From NCBI GenBank assembly GCA_001579985.1, contig LRSR01013122.1, forward strand, positions 62,001 through 126,000: DNA of 64,000 nucleotides, given 5' to 3'. Each line of letters starts with the position of its first letter. Positions within the stretch are counted from its first letter, which is position 1. Made by a program: the position numbers and the translations under genes. The notes under the pieces were generated by a model. It was not told the DNA's origin. It did no database searches and saw only the letters and a list, made by a program, of their open reading frames with translations. Shown here piece after piece: positions 48,420 through 60,421 of this stretch. The stretch is from Hypsibius dujardini. Taxonomy: Eukaryota > Tardigrada > Eutardigrada > Parachela > Hypsibiidae.

Positions 48420-51031
48420 CCTGCTGGTGCTAGCCCCTCAATTAATTCAGCCTCATTCTCCTCCATCCATGGTAATAAGAAGGTGATGCACCCTCGCAAG
48501 GTTCAAGAACCCAATCCATTATCATGGCGGAATAATCTCCTCTGACGCAGCGATTCCACAAGATGGTTGAGTTGTGCTGGCGGCTTCGAAGTATCAAAGG
48601 TACACTCTACATCTACTGTCTACTCTACGGTATGTATGGATGAAAATCAACAAATCCCGTTGGGAAATTGGATCGCGGCTAGATCAGCAGGTTCACACCG
48701 GGAGACAAGGAGAGCAATGCGAGAGCGATACACAAACCGCTAAACGAGAGGGAACCCAAGAAAATAGGATTTACAATGGGCGAATGAATGATGAGGCGTC
48801 GTCCTTGTCGTCATAGTCGTCGCAGTTGTCGCTTGATTCACTCGCCAGTCTTGACATTATTTGGCACTCTCTCCGTCTCCGTCTCCGGGATGATGAGAAA
48901 CTGGAGCTGCACGAGAGATGGATGGATGGATGGACGGACGTACGCTCGACAGAAGAAGCAGGCAGCTTCACTCATTCAATAGAGAAGGGGCTGTAAATGG
49001 TTATTGCTCCACTGATCCGAGAGGGCGGCAAGGTTTAGTATAGTTGTACGACCGACGACGAAGGCTGTCTGGGGTACGCCACAAACATCGCACTTGCGAG
49101 GTCGGGTTCTTGTTGCTTGCTCCTGCAAACTGTAATTCAATGAGTGTAATTTCAAAACAAGGCTAGTTGTAGCGATACCTCTAAAGGAGACTTTGAATTG
49201 ATTGCACTGCCTACTAGTACTACCTAGTAGTACGGTGAGTTCGGTACGTCATTAATTGTGGATCGATGGCAGGATGTGCCGGGGATTAGCGGCAGGATGA
49301 GCGAACCAACATATTCTACTGCTCAATATGTCGTGATGTGTATAAATAAATACATATGTACACCCTTAATCTCCCTCCAACGTCGTAGGTACCCTTTTCC
49401 AGGTAACGGGAGCAACTGGCTTTTTGATTAACGCACACTTTGCTGCAGCCGCAGCGATTTGCGCAGATAAGCTCGCCCAGACCTCGCCTCTCCCATTGCC
49501 CTATAATAATAATGGGCTAATTGGCTCCTTTCCCTTTATTCCCCGATGGCAAATTACGATTAATAGATATATATATTTTTGAGGGTTTGAGGAGACCAAC
49601 CAGAAGAAAAAAATTAGCGAAACGTACCTACAAATGCGTGTGCTCAAAATGAAATCACACTGCCTGTCATCAGTCGCCAGTTTATATTGCATTAAATTGG
49701 TGATGAAAATTGACCGAGACGGGAAACCTCATAGGAAGCTCGATAAAGATAATTCTTACCTTGTCAAGTCCTGATATTCGTACACAACCTTTTTCACAGT
49801 AATGTTTATTGGGACGACTAGCACCAGCAGTAGTTCCTTTGTGTTTGTGGACAGTAAATACGTGGACAGGTAGGTGGACTGCCCGTCCAATAAGTCGATT
49901 AAATAAAATGTGACGACCACTAAATCCCAGCTCCCGTAAAAGTGCTTTAAAGATTGCGATAAGCGTCAGAGTGGGATATACTCTGACTTGTAAACACTGC
50001 AAATATCTAATGGCTTTTTGCGCATGCTTGCATTTGGTATAGTGTACTGTACTGTCCCAGTTGCCGTCATATGCCATATGAAAGATAGTTGAGCTTGTTG
50101 GTGTAGCGCAAGTGAATGAGAGCCAAAAAGAGCGCCTCCGGGTATGTATTTCATCCAATTAGCTACAAAGCATCATCAACCACCATGTACCCTGAAGAAT
50201 TATGACGAAAAAGTGCTTGAGAGAGAAACATTTTCGGCGTTTAAAGCGCTTGAGTATCAGTGTATTTGCCATTAGTTTTCCCAAAACGCACGCTGACTGA
50301 GGAACCGATGTCTTCTCGTCCTGGGTGCTAAACGCGTGGGCCATGGGTCGAATCTTTGTCTGATTATCGGCCCACTGTGTGCCATGTTTTTAGAGCTCAC
50401 GTACTGGATACAAAAGGGCGCTGCGTGGACTTTTTCGGCGTAATCTGGCCAGAGCTTAGTATCATTAAGTTTCAGTACTAAAAATTACACTTGTTTATCT
50501 ACATCTGTATATAAGGTGTTGTTGCTGTTTCCGGGTTCCGCGATTCCTGACACGAGTTTAGGATCCGATTCATGAACGTCCGATGGACGATGAGTTGAAT
50601 CCAGAAGGTAGGTCGAGCAACATTTTCAGGAATGAATCAGCGGTAATTACCGATTGTGCCCCCGATTGTAATAATGATCCCTTCCACGTGGTATTCTAAT
50701 CTTGCATGAACCCTCGCTTTGTTTCCATATAATCGGTCCTGATGAAGGTTCAGGCCTTCCCACTGCCTCCCCCTGCAATTTAACGAACCCAAAGGGTCTT
50801 AACCTTTATGTTTACTCTATATAGGACCCATCATTTCTACCGATTGTCGACCCTTCTAGATAAATCTTCACCATTCTCTATAGACTCATATAGGACATTC
50901 AATAGGCTCTTCAAAATAATAGAAAACAGTTCGGATCTTCTCGACCGTCGTACGGCTGATAACACCGGTATTCATACCAATCGTATTGTTTTCAACAATT
51001 TCACAGTACAATATAAAAAGGAGACCCCGTG
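48420..51031. other. Non-coding stretch upstream of Trk
   Basis: About 2.6 kb holding the Trk promoter and the 3' flank of the LRR gene. A 158-codon minus-strand open frame (49682-50158) ends its middle part at a possible donor (AAG|GTAAGA), but I recognise nothing in it and see no matching partner exon. Confidence 0.4.
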
Positions 51032-52251
51032 TTAGAAAAAATAAAAGTGAGAAAAGAATACCCATGCACTGACCACTGTTAAGTATAACTCTAGCCCCTT
51101 TTGAGGGACACCTTGTCCCCGTAGATAATAAGGACATTTGTCGTTCCCGTGGGCATTAGCAGCCTCGCTCAACAAGTTAAGCGATTGGCTCTTCTGCGAG
51201 ATACTCCAAATGCAAGTAAAATTTTCCACCCGGACCCCACGATTGATAAGGCCAAGGAAAGGTAAAAGGTAACATTTATCGCATGGTATGAAATTATTCG
51301 TGACTACGATATAGGCACCCGGTTGAAAAACCGAGAAAATGCTCAGCGGAATCGTCTTCAATCTGTTCCTGACAATGCTGAAGTAGTATAACTTCTGAAA
51401 GTTATTCATCGCTCCGTATTCCGGCTCCACAATTTCATTCACTTCGTTATCATCCACCGAAATGACCTATAGCAAGGAGAGAGGTGAGCCCAGGTCTTGC
51501 TAAGTACTTTGCAACTTTGCAACTTACGCTACCTCAATGCTGCTTGAAATAGGGCGCAACACTTCCCACTTCAAAAGGCGCAGCTTATTTCGCTGCAAAT
51601 CAAGACTTCGAAGAATGCTTCGTGCTCCCGGTTGCAGCAGCTCCGACGGTATCCAGCTAAGACGGTTGGAATAAGCCAGTGGGTAGAACAATTTAGGATG
51701 TAAACTAGCTATTCCACACTCCACAAAGCGCAGCTCAGTAAGAGCTAAAAAGCCTTCGAGATCACCGTTGCCCAGATCACCGATGAATGTTTGCTCAATA
51801 GTCAGAGAAATAATGATGGAAGCAACATGCTGCAACAACTGACTGAATGGTAAGCGAGTATTGTTCTTCAAGCCCACGTAGATGATCTCAAAGAGGTGAA
51901 CGGTCATTTTGCGACCCCTTTGGAGGTCCGCATAGCTCGGTCCAGGACTAATTGGACTGTATGTGTGGTGAACCGTAAGATTTGTTAAAAGGAGTCGGGT
52001 CAAACGTTCGGGGAGTCCAGTAAAATCCAAATCCATTGGTACGGATGCATTGCTGCAGCTGGCCTGTCAGTGGAATTAAATGTTAAAATTTATAATAAGG
52101 AGTTAACTGAGACAAATGAGCTTGCCTGGTAATAAGGCCTTGGGGCATCGTACTGACAGTATCCGCTGTCCGCCAGCGAAAATTGCTCTTGTTGTGAACT
52201 TGAGGAGTCCACAAAAAAGCAGGTGAGAATAACGATTCCTTTAATCAACAT
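51032..52251 (-). CDS. Secreted leucine-rich-repeat protein with GPI-type tail
   Basis: Three exons (52126-52251, 51533-52063, 51032-51466), all phase 0, encode 363 residues from the ATG at 52251. That ATG opens a signal peptide (MLIKGIVILTCFFVDSSSS). The body has LRR-like strands (LEGFLALTELRFVECGIASL, LRSLDLQRNKLRLL, LYYFSIVRNRLKTIPLSIF) and a cysteine C-cap (NNFIPCDKCYLLPFL...NFTC). It ends with a hydrophobic tail (LYLTVVSAWVFFSHFYFF) at the very C-terminus. The first intron uses a GC donor (CAG|GCAAGC). A longer start at 52365 is possible but would bury the signal peptide. Extracellular LRR proteins of this form usually act in cell adhesion or neuronal recognition; the exact role is unknown. 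It lies upstream of Trk on the same strand. Confidence 0.75.
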
Positions 52252-55200
52252 ATTACGGGTATAGTAGAAATTGTTCACACCATCAAAAATAATAAATGTG
52301 GCGAAAGAAAAGAATAACACTGCCATCATAACGGCCACCGCAACTAAATAACAGTAGCACAACAATAGCTTGAGAAAGACCCCTTACTGGGTCTTGCAAC
52401 ATTGTCAACGGAACTATGATGCCAAATCTGTAGAGATATGCAGGGTGTTCCGTTTATTTTGAGGAAATATTGTCAATCAGACTTAACCATCGCCCACTCA
52501 CACATTACTGTGGATTGTACTACTGTAGTACGGTATGGGTGGCTAAATCAGTGTAATTCGAGCAGGTACTATGACAGCTTCCTTGAGTGTGCAGAATTGG
52601 AATGTAACAGGGTACTCGATAGCTAACGAATCCCCGAGTAAGACGTGGAAGATGATCAAGTAGCTCTCGAAAAATCTAATTACAGAAACATACAAGTTCC
52701 AGAAGTGAAGATCTGGATCCATTAGAGGTCCCGCACTGTGGAGTAGGTATAGCATTTCTAGCTCTCTTAAATTTCGTCCCCAGCGCCACCTGCCGTGAAA
52801 CGCTCATGCTTAGTTTGAGGACTCAGTATAGTAGTAGTAACAGGAGTAAACTTTGATAGCTAAAAATTGTAGTGGTTTCTTCTTACAAATCCAACTCCAA
52901 TCTCAATCATGAATTATTTCTTGTCGATCGGAAATGAGAAAATCTTCATCCAGAGCAGAAGGAGTGATTCTTTTGCATGATGTAGTAGAGTATATAGAAA
53001 TTTAGGTGACCTATTTATATGACGGAACGGAAGCCAGTGTGTGCATGTCAACAAAGACCCAAAATGACCGGCATAATTTGGGACGCACAGGCCCTCCCAC
53101 TCCATATGTTTGATGATAAAACCGGTCTCTGACTCCACTTTGGCTTTTAAAATCATGGTCAGTGGTCACTGCCTCCCTGCCTTCATCACTTAATGGTTCA
53201 GTTGAGGCAACCCACGTGGCGTGGCACGGCTTTCATAACTCTTTTTCATGCCGGTTTTGTACTTGACGTCTTCTTCCCACTCATATGTCAGTTTGAACTC
53301 TTCCTCGGTTTGATGAATAATTTAAAGCCAGGCTCTACTCTTGGCCGTGGATAATTATCTTTTTCTGCTACTATTCTAGTATGAATTTACCCTTTTATCG
53401 AGAATTTAGCCTATTCGCATCTGTGGATCTTAAAAAGGCCCAGTGATCGAAGGCCAATACGGAGGAGCTATATCATGATAATAATTACGGGTCCGCCCAA
53501 CCAGCTGTCGGAGAAAAGAAGAATTGTCGTATGGGGTGTATGAGAATGGGCAGTTATGAGGTGCAGCATGCCGGTATCGTCGTCGTTGTCATCGTCACTC
53601 GTAGACATATCATGCAGTTATCATGCCCTGCACGGTGGAATGGAATGTGGCACAACAAATAATCATCGCTGTTTCTTTATGTGCTCTCTATTCGACACAC
53701 TAGACGGTCTTGTCTACTACTCTACTCTTCTTCGTTGAATTATTAATCTAAATTTTCCGAATCTTTTTCTTTCAAAGCCCATGTTTCCTTCCACACGAAA
53801 CAACTGGATGGAGTATCCTTTATTGGTACAATATTTTCTTACAGCAAAGTATTCCGGATTAAATGGATGCGCTGGATCTGGATTCTTAATTTGACGAGGC
53901 GCCGAGTGAGGGAAAAAATTGACGGAACCCTCTCTTCTGGGACCTTTATACAGTGGAAGGTGAGCCTTTCTTTCGAATGAACCTACTTTCGCCGGTAAAT
54001 AAACCAACGGATGAAATGCCCGCTTTTACAACATTTTTTTATTGTGCAATTATTTTTGTTGGAAATTTGTCTGTCCTGAATAAACTGCACGGTGATTATA
54101 AAATAGGCCCGTTTGGTGTTGCTGACAAGCAAGCAATTATTTGCTACACTGCTAGTACTCGAATGGACTTACGATTCATCCACACGTCGTTTTGGTTGGA
54201 CAAAGTGTCCATCTAGTTTTTTTTAATATTGTTTGGGTTTGTGCTGATGCCAGCTGTCAGCAGGTGTAAATGATATCCCTTGTGTATGTGTGACTGTGTG
54301 AGTCGCTATCAAAATAATTTCAACACAAGACTTGTTAGTTGTTTCGAGCGGGTAACTGGAGCGACAAAACTTGTTGCTTCTATATTATTTTCATTCAAAC
54401 TAGAGGCGCGATCGCTCCTAGGTCGCCGTTCGCACCGCCCGGCTTTTTTCTCTCTCAAGACCAAAGAAGACTGCCTCCGTTTAGCGTCTTAATTGTCCGT
54501 ATCGCGAGCTCAGCCATGCATCACTAACTGGTGGGTTTATATGTTGCACTACTTTCTAAACTCGTCCTGATCATTCGTCACATATTTTATTGCCGACAAA
54601 TTTTACATAGAAACCTGAACCCTCGATTAATTTCTCATTGCATGTTCTTACTTACCCCCAAGGGCGATTGGTATTCCATTTTGGGTCGGAAAAAGAGCAA
54701 GTATTTTATTGGCAGCAAAAAAGTCTCAAGGCCAGACCTTCGAGTGCGTGTGAAAGGCTATACAGAATCAGTGCGAGGGTGTATAGAGTCACAGTCCCAG
54801 CACTGATAGAGCATAAAGCTACTGTCCACCGTCCATTATTTTTTTCGTTAGTCAGATTCGGCCTCTTTTCATTTAAAGAGAACATCTAGCCCCAGATGTT
54901 GTTTTTTCATGTACAATGTACAGAAGTGTGTCCCACATCATCTTTCAAATCAATCTGGCAGTGACACCCGAAAAAAATGAATGCACCTATATGATAGTAT
55001 AAACAGACCTGTATGTGACCCTAAACCGAATGCATGCCTTGGCATGATCTCAAGGAATAAACACTCACTCTACCGCTACGTGCAAATACTTTTGTGCAAA
55101 ATGGACTAAACTTGCAGCTAATTCCCAGTACAGGCTATGTACTGGTGGTGTAGTGTAGTGTAGTGTTGGTTATGTAAAGGTAAATCAGCAAGTCTAAAGG

Positions 55201-57823
55201 TATCTTGAGCAGTCCAAGTCAAGCGTACTGATATTGAAACTTTGCAAGCACACATAAAGATGCATTTTTCGTACTCATACGTACCAAATTGATTATCACT
55301 TCTTCCTTGCTCGAATGATTAACCATGCCAGGGAAGTGAAAGTATTTGATTGTCGTGAAATGTTATTACCCACCACCGCCGCTGTTTGTCTATCTCATTG
55401 CGTTGTAATACTCAAATGGACTTTGCCTTTTGTGGGCTCAATATGAGAAAAACCTCACAACATTGTTCATCGGCATTCGCTGAATGTTTTGCCGTAACAG
55501 CGGAAGGCAATCGGAAATATGGGAAACGCTCTTTGGCTCGCTGGAGTCTTTGTTGTTTACGAGGTACTGTTATTAAACTTCGTATTACATTCTTTCCGGA
55601 CGTACGAGGGTAACAGATCACGTAAAAGGAAGAACCCAGGATGGGCTCAGATCTTGTTGAGAAGAGCAAAAGCCTGTCGACATGCGCAATGCGTAAATAG
55701 GCAGATCATTATTAGAGTGGAATAGTTGTAATACTGCGCCACCTGTCAGATGGCAGACAACTGACTGTTCTCTTCCGAGGTGGCGCCACTTTATATCAAT
55801 CCACATAAAGCACCACCGTTATCAGGCGCACCTATAAGTTTGAGGTTTTCGATTGTGATAAGAAATTTGAAAAATCAATATTTCACTATGCGTGGAGGAG
55901 GATAATCGGTACATCGAATGAATATATAAACACGTCGGCTGTCTGTCTGTTTGTGCTCGGGAGATGCTGCAGTGGGTTGGGATTGGCATTAGCACAAACG
56001 GAGGAATCATCAGGCCGCAGTGTACGTCGTTCCTTGACATACATCTTTTCACTTTCTAACTACCCAAAAACGCATGCACAACTTTTCATTCATCGCTTCA
56101 TTTCATCGCAACTAACGAAGAAGGCAATAGTGTGCGTAAAGGGGGTGGATCGAGATGAGTTTAAGTCCGCGGCGGGGCGGAATAAAGAAATGCGCGGCGT
56201 AATCCGCACTTGCAAAGATGCTCCGAGTGATAGATAAGTTTCCAACCATTAGAGGTGTAAAGAACAGCGCAGCTACGTCAAATTCCGGTACGGCACTTTC
56301 TCACCCAACACTTTTGGTGAACGAAAGGTAGTTAGCATACTGTACTATTAAGTACTGTAGTATAGGATAGGCCTCAGTCCATTTTTCGCATATGACGACA
56401 GGGTTGAAGATATTGTTCGCACAAAAATACTTATAAGTAAGGCTAGATTAATCTTTAAATTAAAGCAGAAGGAGTGAAGCTGAAGCGGCCTCCTGTGATG
56501 GACTGTTTATGAATGCATAATATGATTGAGTTCATTTTCTGTGGTACTAGTATGAGTGTGCACTGCACTGCACTCTGCAGATAATGTATCGATTTGTCTC
56601 TTTCGTCAAGCAACCTATTGACCCTTCTAAATCTCACTTTTAATTGTTCAAAAAATGAAATGCATCGCTAAATGAAAATCCAAACAATTTCTTGAGATGG
56701 CATTAAAATCCGACCAGAATTTTTGGCACGAAGGAGACCTTTCCGAATTGTCCCTTCCGATTGTTGCCCAATCATGCGGAGAGTGTATATTATGTGAGAG
56801 TCATGAGCAGCGTTGGCGCCTAAACTGACCTATAGACATACACACACATACAGTCAAGTTGCTATTCTTCGTGACGCCTGCATTGTTCACGACTGTCTGT
56901 TTTTTGTCACTTTTCCCTCTTCCGATTGGCTGTGACTGTTTGCGGAGGCATGTCAACAATTGTTAGTCTGCGTGATCTTTCTGCTATTACAAATGAATGG
57001 GTTCCCTTATCGATGGCAGATGACGCACAAGACCACCTTAGAGTTTGTCTGTAGTCTGTCCGAGAAGGAGGGCCATTTGCCGGACGCTGCTTGCGAAAGA
57101 CGAGACTAAACTACTGTACTACAGCATGCACCAGTCACTCACTCAGCTGCTTAGTCGGTCAATGGAAAGTTTCTTCGTATAGTGCGCCAGATGGTCCGCA
57201 CTATCGATTAGTCCCCTAGCTTCCCTCCTCCTAATCCCTCACTTCAATATTTCATCCTTAGTCGCTGAAATATCATGCAACTTACGTCTATGCTTCAACA
57301 AAATATACTTATTCTTCCCTTTGTTGAACGTGCATTTCTTACTTACATGACTCCCAAGATTCACTCGAACTTGGTTGTCGCTTGGTCTTCCTGATTCTTC
57401 TGGAAATCGGGCATAATTTTTAGTGGAAAAATAGGACCGAGTTATATGGTCTAGTAGGATTCACACATATGGTCATCACTCTGCGATTGTGACAAATGGA
57501 TTCTGCAGAGTCTTCGTGCACGTTTCTACGCTCACACTGCTGACCGCGAAAAAGTGACGGTCGCTGCTCGTGATGATTCTCATCGGCCAGCGGCAGTGAG
57601 ATCTTTCTCTAACGGTGCCTTTTTTCCTCTGACTCTCGCTAATCTGTAACCAATATATTATTACCATCAAACATCACCAAATTTGTGTGCCATTCATCGT
57701 GCGCGGCCTATTTTTCTTTCGGAGATGGATGAGGCAAAACTTTCCGAGAAGATCATAATTGTGGGGATTAATCTTAGTGGCGCGAAGATGCTGTCATGCG
57801 TTTTGTGTAGAAAGCTGTGAAAA
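52252..57823. other. Long non-coding stretch
   Basis: About 5.6 kb between the divergent LRR and RhoGEF genes. A minus-strand frame at 53717-54007 (96 codons) has protein-like composition and an internal GTAAGA donor but no recognised homology. Other frames look like chance. I see no transposon or RNA gene that I can support. Confidence 0.45.
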
Positions 57824-57890
57824 ATGCCAAGAGCTTCCTCGAGGACTTTCTCGGATTATAAGATGGACCTTGAATGGCGGGAGATTTTTG
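57824..57890 (+). CDS. Candidate first coding exon of the RhoGEF gene
   Basis: An ATG at 57824 opens 22 codons (MPRASSRTFSDYKMDLEWRE then IF) and ends in phase 1 at a good donor (G|GTAAGA). The first clear RhoGEF exon at 60422 begins with two bases completing a codon, so the two would join as Gly-Ser-Ser-Ile. The 2.5 kb intron between them is long for this window. Alternative starts are the ATGs at 60400 or 60445. Confidence 0.35.
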
Positions 57891-59755
57891 GTAAGATTCA
57901 ACCACTAAATGTCTACGAGTCTGTGTCTGTCTGTCTGTCTTTACCTGTGTGTCTGTCCTGTGTGCCTGTTCTGCCTGCCTGTTTTTGCCTTTGTGTGGCT
58001 GTTTACCTCCTTATTCGGTCTGATTCTGCCGACTTGGCTGAGAGGAAAGGTGAAAACAAACACACTGATTTTATGAGAGATCTGTGACACGGTTCAATTA
58101 AGAATTATGATATATCATTAAAGTTTGACGTATTTACTTGTGGTAAAAGCCAAAAAAGGAGTAGTTAGTTGTGTCTTTGCTGTTGCTCCAATTCACTCGC
58201 GCGGTTGTAAAAAGCAATTTGCCAAAGTATCGCGTGTTGATCTGTGGGTGTTTTTTGCTCTACGATAATCATGATGGAAGTCTCTGTTGGTGGAGCCGGC
58301 CAGCAAGCAAGCAAGCGAAGCAATTGGATCGATCGAATTCCGCGCGAAAGGGAGTCGTATTTCACAACTTTTTACGGCGTCCGACCGGCGCAAGTTTATT
58401 GCCTTAAACATTGTCGATAACACACTTAGTAATAATGCTTCGTAAACGGTTGTGGAGAGTGAAATTGGACATGCAGCGAACAAAACAGTTACGCTTAAGT
58501 TGGAAAATAACCCTTTTGAGCGACAGATACGAAATCCAGAAAAAATGTCAGACCTTCTTCTTGACCTACATATTGGAGTAAAGAGTGAATTTCACGTTCA
58601 AGTGCTTTAAGTGGCGCTGTAAAAACAAGGGAATACTCCTCAAAATGCGCTTCAAGAACCCCTGGGCCTCGGAAAACGAATTGAGTATGTTTGTTTTATG
58701 GAAATTTTTAGTAAAGAAATATGTTAATGGGTTTATGCAAAATTCCTCAGTAATTGGCAGACGGGGAGTTTTTGCACTGCCTCTGACCACTTGATATAGC
58801 TTGGCTTATGCCATGCATCTGTTTACTTGGTGAGCAAGCACTGCCCACCCTCCTACAAGTCTGCATATCATGAAAATGTATATGCTTCAACGATAGAGAA
58901 TGCCAAGTCGGTCAAGTCAAGCAGCATCCATCCATCCGTTCCGCTGTACCGGCAGCTGAACAAGCTGTAATGAAATGAGCGGACTCCAAATGTTTAGAAA
59001 GGGAACTGAGAGGCAGATGGCTCAAGTTTATCCTAAAAGGGATCGACTACTGGATCCGGGAAGGAAGCTTTTATCGATTTTCGCGCCACGTGCTTAATAA
59101 CAACATTAACAGCTTTCTCTTATTGTGGGTCAAACGGATAAAATTTGCATTTATATAAAAGTTACGTTTAATATTACAAAAGAGAATCAAATACTTTTAA
59201 TAGAGATTTCGGCTTCAATCAAATATTTTGGATGGGACTGATTTTCGTGATCGGTTTGTTGTGACCGACTTTGAGGAGAATTCCTTCATCACTCGCGGGG
59301 AGATTTGATGAGTCTTATCGATTGACAAGTCACTACTACTAGTACAGCCTAGTATAAAAACCATTTCAGCTCTTGTTTATGCACCAACTCTACCGTTGAA
59401 CGCCAGGATCAGGCTGCTCTGACCATAGAAGTTCTAAAAATATTCCTCATGTGCTGCAGTTGAGGGCGGATCTTCAGACGACGCGTAAAAGAACTCGTTG
59501 ACTAGTAAAGGGTTTAGTTAGTGGGCTATGGGTCAGTCAAGCTAAATCAGACTTTGCAGTGGACAATGCAGCTCGTCGAGTGAGGGGCACCTGGGGTCGA
59601 TTGGCGTGGCCACGATCCGGGCGGACTTGTGTATAAGGGCTACTTGAGGTGAATCATGTTGTGACTGCTGCTGGGAGTCTCGTTTCGCAAACAAATTGTG
59701 CGCCCTAGGGTATCAAGAAAGCGAAGCAGTCAGACAGATATGCAGGGAGACAGAC

Positions 59756-59805
<50 letters not shown>

Positions 59806-60421
59806 CTACACACAATTGAACATGGGTTTCTTGCAATGAGAATAATAATTTTGAAACTGCGTATATTCGGTGTACATGAATAGTGCTTTGCCATAAACAG
59901 TGTTTTCCCCCATCGCCGCACAATAAAAATCGGAATGTGAGATAAGAGACCTCCAGATCCATTTTGTCACCGGCGAATCTTAACGATCCCTGACCGTGTG
60001 CTTACACAGCGTGAAGCTCTAGGCCAGCAGACTTTCCGGCGACGCACTGTTTGAAGCCGTCAAGTTTTGAAGAGATTTATAGAAAGAAGCTCCTTCCTGT
60101 CTGCCTCAAAGAGAGTTTTTATGCGTCAAGGACGAGAGCTAGAATTTGCGCTTGGTCGAACGCCTAATCTGACGCCATGTCCCTTCCTTATCTAAAAAAC
60201 GAGATTAATGTCCGTATAACTGAGTAAAGCTTGGTGATCGTTACTCATGCGCGAGAGACCGTTTTGATAAACTACTTGCTTGCCCAACCTTTGTGTGGGT
60301 CTTTACACATTTTTAACTGTCGAGTAATTCCGTAAATGCCCTCACGACTCGACATCTATTTCGTCTTTCGCCTTTTTTTGAAATTCGCGAGGAAAATCCG
60401 TGGTCTTTGTCGTCTGTTCAG
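57891..60421. other. Presumed first intron or promoter of the RhoGEF gene
   Basis: About 2.5 kb with no supported exon. It holds TCTG-type microsatellites near 57921-57940 and 59761-59805. Confidence 0.4.
59761..59805. repeat. (CAGA)n microsatellite
   Basis: About eleven uninterrupted CAGA units, with interrupted copies in the preceding 30 bases. In both strands' reading frames it yields spurious TDRQ or SVCL repeats that should not be taken for protein. Confidence 0.95.

Noticed and set aside
49682-50158. A 158-codon minus-strand open frame
   Set aside because: It is long for the region but has no recognisable domain, no upstream partner exon in phase and only a weak donor. I do not list it as a gene.
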